From an uncultured Chromatiaceae bacterium (lineage in GTDB: Bacteria; Pseudomonadota; Gammaproteobacteria; Enterobacterales; Alteromonadaceae), in the NCBI GenBank assembly GCA_946482325.1, contig CAMLRA010000194.1:1-6394 (forward strand): a stretch of 6,394 nt of DNA, written 5' to 3'. Positions within the stretch are counted from its first letter, which is position 1. Every line of letters begins with the position of its first letter. The position numbers and the translations under genes are program-made. This document shows positions 1-6,389 of this stretch, one piece after another. Under the pieces are notes generated by a model. The model was not told where the DNA came from, did not search any database, and was given only the letters and a program-made list of their open reading frames with translations.

Positions 1-480
1 TCCAGTATCATCTTGTTTGACTCGGTCTATTTTACGATACGGCAAGATTATGAAGGCGACCGATTCTACAGCCAGCTTTATTTCCGCTTTGATTCACACA
101 CCCAATACACCGAGCAACCGGTTTATGCGGTTTATAGCTTGATTGGCACAGGTCTGAACCGGATTTTCCACACCAGTAGTATTTTCACTCTTTATGGCAG
201 CAGCCGTTCTGATTGGTTTGCCATTGAAGCTGACATGCGCGATTTGCCAAGGGGTTATTACAAACTGAAAATTGAACTGCGCGATGCCCGTAGTGGCGCG
301 AAACTGGCTGAAATTTCCGGCTATGAGGCTGCGGCACTGAATAATCTGGCGCTGGAAGATGGCAGCGCCGACACACCGGTCAGCGTGATTGTGCATGAAA
401 GTTCCGGGGGTAGTCTTGGCTTTTTCTGGCCAATCGCATTAAGCTGGCTGTATCTGAAACGCCGGACTAGTCGCCAGTGA
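1..480 (+). CDS. Choice-of-anchor H family protein with GlyGly-CTERM tail (5' end outside window)
   Basis: The reading frame is open from the first base, so the N-terminus, probably with a signal peptide, lies outside the window; a TTG at 13 is the first possible start inside it but is unlikely to be the real one. The visible 159 residues are a beta-rich extracellular domain with short motifs (YFTIRQDYEGD, VYAVYSL, FTLYG, DWFAIEADM, GYYKLKIELRDA, NLALED) that I recognise as the choice-of-anchor H (Sden_1266-type) domain. The C-terminus has the three-part sorting signal: Ser-Ser-Gly-Gly (about 400-411), a hydrophobic stretch (GFFWPIALSWLYL) and the basic end KRRTSRQ. In characterised systems such tails are cut by rhombosortase after type II secretion, leaving a surface-linked or released protein. 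No function is known for the domain itself. The stop overlaps the GTG start of the next gene, implying an operon and translational coupling. The family call is from memory of the motif pattern; the tail is clear. Confidence 0.8.
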   Translation, partial: SSIILFDSVYFTIRQDYEGDRFYSQLYFRFDSHTQYTEQPVYAVYSLIGTGLNRIFHTSSIFTLYGSSRSDWFAIEADMRDLPRGYYKLKIELRDARSGAKLAEISGYEAAALNNLALEDGSADTPVSVIVHESSGGSLGFFWPIALSWLYLKRRTSRQ

Positions 481-1409
481 AACGAGTTTTATGTTTTGTG
501 TTGCTGTTGGGCTGCAGTACTGCATCTGCACAGATGTCACTGCAGCGTGTCACTGCAGGGCAGACAACCGAATTTATCTATCAGCTGAGTGCCGGCTCAA
601 GCTTACGATTTAAACTCGAAAACAAACTGTTGAATCAGTATCGCGGCATGCGGCGCTATATGCCGCATATGGCAGATCAGGCAGTCCGGCACGCGTTGCT
701 GCGTAAGGCTGCAGCCTTGCAGCATCAAGGCGTCCGGATCCAGTTCTCGCCACCAAACTTACCCTTACAGTACAGTGTTCAGGCCACTGAACCGGAAAAA
801 GCGCAGCAAATGATGGCGACGCTGGCGGCAGAACAGAACAAAGCGCTGAATGACTATTTGGCAAAAGGCTACTATTACCTGCTCGACGACCCGGTAAAAG
901 GCAAAGGCGTGATCCCGGATCACCTGTTGTTTATGCAGGATGCGCTTGGGCAGCTGCAACCGGTCGCCGACGCTTTTATTGCTAATTACGGTAAAAACAA
1001 TATCCGGCAGATCGCCGCCCAGCTCACCGCCTGGATCCAGCAAATTCCTTACCGCGATCTCGACAACCGTCTCGAGTCGAACGGCAATGGATATGCCCCG
1101 CCGGTACAGTTAATCTTTGACCATAGTGGTGACTGTGACAGTAAAGCCGTGCTGTGGGCGACCGTGATGCGGCTGATATTTCCAACGCTGATGATTAAAA
1201 TTATCTACCTGCCAAATCACGCTGTCATAGCCGCGCAAGTACCGGCGACAGAAACGGAACAGGTTATTGATTTTGCCGACTCGTCATTGCTGTTGATTGA
1301 CCCGACCGGCCCTGCTCAGCTCAAGCTTGGGCAGGTCGGTGACGAATATCAGGCCGCCTTACAAAGCAAACAGTTTAGTCAGCGGACTTTTCCAACCCTC
1401 GATCCCTGA
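477..1409 (+). CDS. Exported transglutaminase-like cysteine protein, 310 aa
   Basis: The start is GTG at 477, overlapping the previous stop as GTGA. The next in-frame Met (about 534) would remove the signal peptide, so GTG is preferred; no good Shine-Dalgarno site is seen, which fits coupling. Residues 1-18 form a short signal peptide (MKRVLCFVLLLGCSTASA). Cleavage after ASA is likely, but LLGC around Cys13 could also be a poor lipobox. Residues about 30-200 are helical and have no domain I recognise. Residues about 165-280 resemble the transglutaminase-like/cysteine-peptidase fold: Cys220 in SGDCDSKAVL, His248 in LPNHAVI and Asp275 in LIDPTGP are in the right order and spacing for a catalytic triad, and the N-terminal side has the typical helix ending IPYRDLD. 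It may therefore be a periplasmic or surface peptidase, amidase or crosslinking enzyme, perhaps acting with the anchor-H protein; substrate and reaction are unknown. Its last 35 bases overlap the end of the opposite-strand sensor gene. Confidence 0.8.
   Translation: MKRVLCFVLLLGCSTASAQMSLQRVTAGQTTEFIYQLSAGSSLRFKLENKLLNQYRGMRRYMPHMADQAVRHALLRKAAALQHQGVRIQFSPPNLPLQYSVQATEPEKAQQMMATLAAEQNKALNDYLAKGYYYLLDDPVKGKGVIPDHLLFMQDALGQLQPVADAFIANYGKNNIRQIAAQLTAWIQQIPYRDLDNRLESNGNGYAPPVQLIFDHSGDCDSKAVLWATVMRLIFPTLMIKIIYLPNHAVIAAQVPATETEQVIDFADSSLLLIDPTGPAQLKLGQVGDEYQAALQSKQFSQRTFPTLDP
535..558. repeat. Short direct repeat, 11 bp twice
   Basis: The 11-mer TGTCACTGCAG occurs at 535-545 and again at 548-558, a period of 13 bases. 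It lies inside the transglutaminase-like gene just after the signal-peptide codons. The two copies are read in different frames (as Met-Ser-Leu-Gln and Val-Thr-Ala), so this is not a protein repeat. It is probably a small slippage product or chance in a CTGCAG-rich stretch. Confidence 0.5.
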
Positions 1410-2466
1410 GTTGTTCGGTCTGTTTAAACACTGCATCCCACTCGACCGGCACATGCCGCACCCCTTGCACATCGCCCCGTTCCAGACGGGCAATATGGAT
1501 TAACAGCCGGGCAAAAGGCCGTAACACTTTGCGTTTAAACCGGGTCAACATGTACAAATACAACAGCCACAATGGTAAGAAGTACAACCCGACCTCCGTA
1601 GTGAAACGCCATAACTCTGCTTTGGTGTCAGCGCTGCTGTCCGGCTGAATATGCAAAGCAAATGGCAAAGCTTCCAGGTGCTGCAGGCTGTCGTTTTGAT
1701 CAGAACCGTTATAACTGCTGGCATCAGCCAGCTGACCATCCTGTGTGGCCAGCAAGACTTTGCCGACTTTATCCATCAGCATCAGCGTTGCACCGTATTG
1801 CGTCACTTTCACCTGTTGTAACATCGACAGTAAATCAACTTCTAACAGCAAATGCCCGACCAGATTTTTTTCCTGCCGCACCGGGATATGTAATGCGTAC
1901 CGCTGTTTCAGTTCATCCAGCACCAGCAAATTCGCTGAGGTACTGTTTAGCTGCAGATGCGCCATTGCAGCAATTTGTCGGGCGGCTATTGTTGCCAGTT
2001 CCACGGAACGGGCATCGGCATCGTTAAAATGGACCCACTGCAGCCCTTCAGAAATATAAGAAATATTCAGTAAATAACGGCTGGTCTTCAGCTGTTGCTG
2101 AAACCAGGGTTCAAGCGCATTGAGCATCGAAATTTCATCAGCCGATAACGGCTTTGCATTGCTGTTTTGCTCCGTAATCTGCAGCGTCGTCTGTTGCCCG
2201 GTCATTGCCGCAGCGGCTGTGGCGGGCCTTTGCAGTAATTGACCAGCTTCACGCTGCAACACGCTAGCGACATGCAATAGCGGTAACAACTGATGGTCAA
2301 AATCGGCGGTCGCTGCGTTGAGTTGGGTCTGCCGTAAATCCAACCGATCGGACAATGCCACCAGATAATCCAGCAATGCCATGGAAAGTGCCAGCACCAG
2401 CAACAGTGCAAAACTGTTACGGCGCAAACGTTTTTGTTCATTTAACAGCGGGTTGCTAATTTTCAT
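1375..2466 (-). CDS. Membrane sensor protein, Cache-like with partial HAMP and no output domain, 363 aa
   Basis: This is the second gene of the signalling pair. Its ATG lies inside the end of the 813-residue gene (11-base overlap, no clear Shine-Dalgarno site), so it is probably translated by coupling. Residues 17-38 are a first membrane helix and 291-308 a second. The loop of about 250 residues between them should be periplasmic: helical at 40-75, then a Cache/PAS-like alpha-beta part with the features YISEGLQWVHFND (137-149), GHLLLEVDLLSM (204-215) and ATLMLMDKVGKVLLAT (226-241). After TM2, residues 308-357 look like a HAMP linker: basic RFKRK, a conserved-type Pro317, LERGD and a following amphipathic helix. 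The chain then stops. A normal sensor kinase or chemoreceptor would continue for 200 or more residues; no continuation exists in any minus-strand frame downstream, which is occupied by the convergent gene. It is either a dedicated sensor subunit for the upstream pseudokinase or the remnant of a longer kinase. The ligand is unknown. Confidence 0.78.
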   Translation of the reverse strand: MKISNPLLNEQKRLRRNSFALLLVLALSMALLDYLVALSDRLDLRQTQLNAATADFDHQLLPLLHVASVLQREAGQLLQRPATAAAAMTGQQTTLQITEQNSNAKPLSADEISMLNALEPWFQQQLKTSRYLLNISYISEGLQWVHFNDADARSVELATIAARQIAAMAHLQLNSTSANLLVLDELKQRYALHIPVRQEKNLVGHLLLEVDLLSMLQQVKVTQYGATLMLMDKVGKVLLATQDGQLADASSYNGSDQNDSLQHLEALPFALHIQPDSSADTKAELWRFTTEVGLYFLPLWLLYLYMLTRFKRKVLRPFARLLIHIARLERGDVQGVRHVPVEWDAVFKQTEQLRDRGLEKSAD

Positions 2467-4897
2467 CCGTATGTAATCTTTCTGAAAGTTGAAATAAACG
2501 TTGGCTTAGCGAAGCCAGACCTTGGCTAAATGTCCAGATCAGCTGCTCTTCCTCATCAGCATCAAGTGCGACCGGCTGTGCTGTGTACCAAAGAATTGAC
2601 TGCTGGTGCAACTGGGATTGCCAATGCAGACGATTTTCCAGCCTCAGCATCAGCACAGTATTGGCGGGTAGTTGCTGTTCTGACGCTAGCAACACTGGCG
2701 CAAAGCCCAGTGCCTTGAGTTGCTGTTGTAACAACCAATCTTCTATCGGGTCACTCGCTTCGTACCAGACCTGCTGAGGCACCGGGCTGAGAACCAGCGC
2801 TTCCTGAGCCAGCAGCGCCTGCTGTAAAGCCGGGCTCAACACCGGTTTACTAACCAGACGCAATTGAAATTGCTGTTGTAAATCAAGCCATTGGGCCGGG
2901 TCGCGCACCAGTACCAGCAAAGCCAGTTGTGGAAAATAGCGCCGGACCACCTGAAACACCTGCGCGGCAATTTGCAAATCAGCGTTGATAAAGCTCTCGT
3001 CCAGAATCAAATAATCTAACCGTGCATCATTCTGCGCACTGCACCACTGCATAAATTGCGCAGCATCGTCCAGCGGCATCAACGCCAGCCCGGTTTGTTT
3101 TAACATGCGGCGATACAACTGCTGAGCATCCCCTGCCGGACACAATAACAACGCAGCACCATCGACCAGCTGCAATTCCGGTTCAGTCGCTGCGGCCGCC
3201 CAAATTTGCAGCGGTAATGTGAGTAATAACTTATTACCACTGAACTGAGATTGTGCCGCACTTAAATGGCCGCCGGCCGCCTGCAGCGCGCGCAGTGGCT
3301 CTGGCCAGGTTGCAGTATTCGGCCCTGGTTGCAACAAGCTCACCCACTGCCCGGGCGCGATCGTTTCGCCATCGTCAGAGATCTCCAACTGCAACCGATC
3401 CGCAGTGGTCAGCACGGTTTTCACCAATACGGTGCTGACATCATGTTGCTGGGACCTGAAATAAATCACCCATTCCAACGCCCTGTGCAGCGCCGGGATG
3501 TCGAGCGCGGCCCATGCCGGCACATCGGCGGCCAAATCAAACAATACTGCTTTGGCGGGTAGCTGTCGCTGCAAGTCACTTAGCCAAATACTCAGTTGCA
3601 GGCGCAGCTGACAGCCGACAGGTCCGTTTTTCTCCGCTGGCTGCTGTTGCAACCAGCAAGCGGACGCGGCCCGTAGCGCCGAATCCGTGGCGGGCTGCGT
3701 CATCCAGGCCTGGAGCAATTTTGTTGCAGCAGTTAAAGGCGCCTGTACTGCAACGGCAGGCGTGACAGGAAAGCTTGAGACAGAGGCTGGCGCATCGGCG
3801 CTATGAGTGATGTCTGGCTCGGTGACAGCCTCTGCTGTCAATGAAAGCGGCGCGGTGGCATTCGGCAATTCCGGTTCCTGCGGAGCAAGCACCGCCGACT
3901 CCTGCCCCCGAACGCCACGCTGAATTAACCAGAACAACAATAACAACACTGCACTGAGCGCTGACAACCCTGCGACCAGATACTGCCGCAGCTGTTTAAG
4001 TTGTTGCTGTAATCCGGATAAATCACGCTCGGCCACCAGATATGCCTGCCAGCCGTCGGACCAACGCCAGCTGGCGACGCTCGGTCTGCCGAGATAATTC
4101 GGTACAAACAGAGCTGTCTGGCCCTGCTTGGTGGTCGTCATAGCTTGCGCCAGCGGTGTTGCCGGCCAGGCCATACTCCCGTCATACCGCTGATTACTGC
4201 GGGTCAAATCTTCCGGTGGGCGTTTTAGTTGAAATTTCAGGCTCTGATCATCGCGCAAATCGGATAAACCAAAACGCGCCAGCAACGTCTGTTGATAACG
4301 GCTGGGCGACACCAACTGGGCCGTGGCCGACACCAACAATACTTCGCCGGCCGCCTGCTGCTGTGCCTTCAACAGTTTTTGTTTCAGTGCAGCTAAATCA
4401 AACCAAAACAGCAAATGTTGTGAATTGAATTCCAGATGCACGGGTGCAACCCATTGCGACGGTAACACCATCGGTGTCAAAAACTGATGATTGCTGCTGA
4501 AATCAGTATCAGTAATCGCAAACAGCTGACCGGCGACATTGTTACTCAACCGGACTGCGCGGCCGCTTTCATCGAGTAAGGCATAGCCGAGCAGCGCATC
4601 AGGCCAGGGCGCGTGCTGGATTTTGTCGTCCAGTTCAGCCCAAGGCTCATACATGACGTTGTCGGTGGATGGCGGCGTCATTTTCGCCAGATCAGCGCGC
4701 AGATAATCCAGATGCAGCCGGTAATTGCGTTGCCAGTCTTCCAGCAACACTTCGCTGCGTTCCAGTTGCAGACTTAACTGAGTTGTCAGCTGGGTTTGCT
4801 GACTCTGGTTGGTCTGTAACCAGACCCAATACCCACAGCCCCACAAAAAACTGAGTGACAAGATAAAAAACAAACTGGACCAGGAAAACAGTTTCAC
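2456..4897 (-). CDS. Hybrid sensor pseudokinase: dCache-like sensor, degenerate kinase core, two receiver-like domains, 813 aa
   Basis: The start is GTG at 4897; the frame is closed upstream by a TAG and has no other start between. Residues 8-27 and 306-326 are membrane helices bracketing a periplasmic region that looks like a double Cache sensor; its distal part carries the typical pattern NYLGRP..ASWRW....AYLVAERDL (267-293). A Pro/Ala/Thr-rich linker (about 330-390) follows. The expected dimerisation/phospho-acceptor region (about 390-450) has no histidine at all: none between His365 and His471. The ATPase-like part (455-565) keeps the G1-type motif SDDGETI (507-513) and the ending AAGGHL...LLLTLPL, but the N-box Asn is replaced (Phe480 in my alignment) and the GxGL lid is missing. 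A first receiver-like domain (578-700) keeps Asp633 (LILDES) and Lys684 (SKP) but lacks the acidic pair. A second (709-800) lacks an acceptor Asp. There is no HPt motif. It probably relays signals by conformation or as a partner of a true kinase; that is inference. Confidence 0.82.
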   Translation of the reverse strand: MKLFSWSSLFFILSLSFLWGCGYWVWLQTNQSQQTQLTTQLSLQLERSEVLLEDWQRNYRLHLDYLRADLAKMTPPSTDNVMYEPWAELDDKIQHAPWPDALLGYALLDESGRAVRLSNNVAGQLFAITDTDFSSNHQFLTPMVLPSQWVAPVHLEFNSQHLLFWFDLAALKQKLLKAQQQAAGEVLLVSATAQLVSPSRYQQTLLARFGLSDLRDDQSLKFQLKRPPEDLTRSNQRYDGSMAWPATPLAQAMTTTKQGQTALFVPNYLGRPSVASWRWSDGWQAYLVAERDLSGLQQQLKQLRQYLVAGLSALSAVLLLLFWLIQRGVRGQESAVLAPQEPELPNATAPLSLTAEAVTEPDITHSADAPASVSSFPVTPAVAVQAPLTAATKLLQAWMTQPATDSALRAASACWLQQQPAEKNGPVGCQLRLQLSIWLSDLQRQLPAKAVLFDLAADVPAWAALDIPALHRALEWVIYFRSQQHDVSTVLVKTVLTTADRLQLEISDDGETIAPGQWVSLLQPGPNTATWPEPLRALQAAGGHLSAAQSQFSGNKLLLTLPLQIWAAAATEPELQLVDGAALLLCPAGDAQQLYRRMLKQTGLALMPLDDAAQFMQWCSAQNDARLDYLILDESFINADLQIAAQVFQVVRRYFPQLALLVLVRDPAQWLDLQQQFQLRLVSKPVLSPALQQALLAQEALVLSPVPQQVWYEASDPIEDWLLQQQLKALGFAPVLLASEQQLPANTVLMLRLENRLHWQSQLHQQSILWYTAQPVALDADEEEQLIWTFSQGLASLSQRLFQLSERLHTDEN

Positions 4898-4909
4898 GGT
4901 GGGGAGGCA

Positions 4910-4914
4910 TCCTT
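4910..4914 (-). promoter_or_regulatory. Probable Shine-Dalgarno site of the pseudokinase gene, unusually far from its start
   Basis: On the minus strand AAGGA lies 12 bases before the GTG start, longer than the usual 5-9. It runs directly into an out-of-frame ATG (AAGGATG), which is too close to be served by it. The weak spacing plus the GTG start suggests low translation. The 12 bases between are C-rich. Confidence 0.4.
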
Positions 4915-4947
4915 GTGCACGTTTACTGACGAAACCACAGACTGACT

Positions 4948-4975
4948 AGCCTAACGGATTACGCTGGCAAGTCAA
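4948..4975 (-). promoter_or_regulatory. Possible sigma-70 promoter for the pseudokinase-sensor pair
   Basis: On the minus strand, TTGACT (4975-4970, five of six to the -35 consensus) is followed after 16 bases by TAGGCT (4953-4948, a poor three of six to the -10 consensus). It sits in the 100-base gap between phoH2 and the pseudokinase gene and would give a leader of about 40 bases. The -10 box is weak, so activation or chance are both possible. Confidence 0.3.
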
Positions 4976-4984
4976 TCTGTTAAC

Positions 4985-5005
4985 ATCTGTAAAACCGTTA
5001 CAGAT
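4985..5005. repeat. Inverted repeat at the phoH2 stop codon
   Basis: ATCTGTAA (4985-4992) and TTACAGAT (4998-5005) are perfect inverted 8-mers around a 5-base loop, spanning the last codons and TAA stop of phoH2. A further copy, AATCTGTTA, lies at 4974-4982 and could pair with the same right arm. The stem is AT-rich and no T-run follows on the phoH2 transcript side, so it is not a convincing intrinsic terminator. It could be a small operator-like element or chance. Confidence 0.35.
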
Positions 5006-6389
5006 TCGCCTCGGCAAAGGACGCCAGCCGGCTGCGAACCACGCCATTGAGATTGATGGTGGTACTGCCCTCAAAGTTTTTGAAACGCTCAACGATGTAG
5101 GTCAAACCAGAAGTGACAGCAGTCAGGTAATTACTGTCAATTTGCGACAGGTTACCGGAGCAAATCAGCTTAGTGCCTTCGCCACAGCGGGTGATGATGG
5201 TTTTCAGCTGCGCCGCGCTTAAGTTCTGACACTCATCTAAAAGCACTATCGCGTTCTGAATACTACGGCCGCGCATAAAATTCACCGACTTAAACTGAAT
5301 ATTGGCCTTATCCATGATGTAGTTGACGCTGGCATGCGGATGTTCGTCAGTTTTATGCAGCACTTCCAGCGAATCGGTGATAGCAGCCAGCCACGGCGCC
5401 ATTTTCTCTTCTTCAGTTCCAGGCAAAAAGCCTATAGATTCAGCAATTTCCGGCGTGTTACGTGTCACAATCACTTTGTCATACATGCCGCGTTCAATCA
5501 CCAGTTCCAGCGCCGCAGCCAACGCCAACAAGGTTTTACCGCAACCGGCCGGGCCGGTCAGGATCACCAGGTCCATATCCGGGTCCAATAACGCATTCAG
5601 CGCCATCGCCTGATAGACATTTTTCGGATGGATGCCCCAGGCATGGCGGTGCATCAGCCGTTCAAAACCCAAATCCAGCACTTTAATCTGCTGGTCCATG
5701 ATGGCGACCACACGGCCGGCAAAAGTTTCGTGTTCATCGACCAGATATTCGTTGATATAAGCATTGGGTAATAAATTACGTGGCAAATAATGATAGGTTT
5801 CGCGGCCTTCGTTCTCGCTGCGGCAATCTTTGACCTGACTCCAGAAATCACCGGCGAATTTAAAATAACCTTTATACAAAAACCGCACATCATCAATCAG
5901 CTGGTCGGTGCGGTAATCTTCTACCAGCTTTAAACCGGCACCTTTGGCTTTGAGACGCATATTGATGTCTTTAGTCACTAAGATGACTTTGACCGGCGCT
6001 TTTTCCCGTTGCAAAAACAAAGCAGTATTGATGATCAGATGGTCGTTTTCGCCGCCGGGTAAACCAGGGATCTGGTCGCTGATATGATGGTCGTTCACGA
6101 TAAACAAATGACCACTGGCTTTGCGCTCACCGTGTTGTGGCAGTTGAACTCCTTGCAGCATTTGCTCCGGCGTGGCGTCTTTTAGCACATCTTCCAGCGC
6201 GCGGATCGCGACGCGGGCTTCGCGGCTGACATCTTTGTGTTTGTCTTTAATATGGTCTAATTCTTCTAGCACTGTCATCGGGATGACAACGTCGTGTTCC
6301 TGAAAGTTTAAAAAAGCGAAGGGTTCGTGCAGCAGGATGTTGGTATCGAGGACGTAGATTTTTATGTCTTTACTTCTTCTTCGCGCCAT
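4998..6389 (-). CDS. phoH2: PhoH2-type PIN-PhoH fusion protein, 463 aa
   Basis: This is a full-length member of the PIN-PhoH (PhoH2/YlaK-type) family. The N-terminal PIN nuclease domain spans about 9-165: Asp15 in VLDTN, Glu42/Glu43 in VLEELD, Asp116 in ENDHLI and Asp141 in VTKDINMR fit the metal-binding acidic site. A linker of about 60 residues leads to the PhoH ATPase domain (about 250-463). That domain has Walker A GPAGCGKT (279-286), the family motif GFLPGTEEEKMAPW (320-333), Walker B IVLLDECQN (381-389), the sensor-like SGNLSQID (411-418) and the conserved end GVVRSRLASFAEANL with Arg452 as a probable finger. Characterised PhoH2 proteins are ATP-dependent RNA helicase/RNases in the cytoplasm, linked to RNA turnover or stress. 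The ATG at 6389 gives the usual length, but only five bases upstream are visible, so the ribosome site and any slightly earlier start cannot be judged. No antitoxin-like gene is visible. The symbol reflects the architecture; some annotations just say PhoH family protein. Confidence 0.95.
   Translation of the reverse strand: MARRRSKDIKIYVLDTNILLHEPFAFLNFQEHDVVIPMTVLEELDHIKDKHKDVSREARVAIRALEDVLKDATPEQMLQGVQLPQHGERKASGHLFIVNDHHISDQIPGLPGGENDHLIINTALFLQREKAPVKVILVTKDINMRLKAKGAGLKLVEDYRTDQLIDDVRFLYKGYFKFAGDFWSQVKDCRSENEGRETYHYLPRNLLPNAYINEYLVDEHETFAGRVVAIMDQQIKVLDLGFERLMHRHAWGIHPKNVYQAMALNALLDPDMDLVILTGPAGCGKTLLALAAALELVIERGMYDKVIVTRNTPEIAESIGFLPGTEEEKMAPWLAAITDSLEVLHKTDEHPHASVNYIMDKANIQFKSVNFMRGRSIQNAIVLLDECQNLSAAQLKTIITRCGEGTKLICSGNLSQIDSNYLTAVTSGLTYIVERFKNFEGSTTINLNGVVRSRLASFAEANL

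Noticed and set aside
94..396. Minus-strand 100-residue frame opposite the choice-of-anchor H gene
   Set aside because: It covers codons of a recognisable plus-strand domain and shows no family features itself.
1375..1545. Frameshift splitting a full histidine kinase after the HAMP segment
   Set aside because: No minus-strand frame downstream of 1375 shows kinase motifs; that DNA encodes the convergent transglutaminase-like protein. A simple frameshift is excluded, though an old deletion is not.
3253..3765. Plus-strand frames opposite the kinase-like core
   Set aside because: Overlapping Arg/Pro/Ala-rich translations with no motif and no start signal; typical shadows of a moderately GC-rich gene.
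4835..4840. Lipobox-like LWGC (Cys21) in the pseudokinase N-terminus
   Set aside because: Trp at the -2 position is not accepted in lipoboxes, and the segment is better explained as an uncleaved membrane helix of a two-TM sensor.
2456..4897. Recurring TTGCTGTTG/CAACAGCAA-like stretches as DNA repeats
   Set aside because: They are scattered Gln/Leu codon runs in the coding frame, without regular spacing or longer shared sequence.
4692..4910. 72-residue minus-strand frame starting at an ATG just upstream of the pseudokinase GTG, with a hydrophobic N-terminus
   Set aside because: The AAGG is directly adjacent to the ATG, too close for a ribosome site. The frame lies inside the much longer pseudokinase gene, and its hydrophobic look follows from the T-rich codons of the real membrane helix.
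4985..5005. Rho-independent terminator for phoH2
   Set aside because: The stem is AT-rich, overlaps the stop codon and has no T-run after it.
5323..5613. Plus-strand open frames antisense to phoH2
   Set aside because: The opposite strand encodes conserved PhoH motifs throughout; these frames are shadows without recognisable domains.
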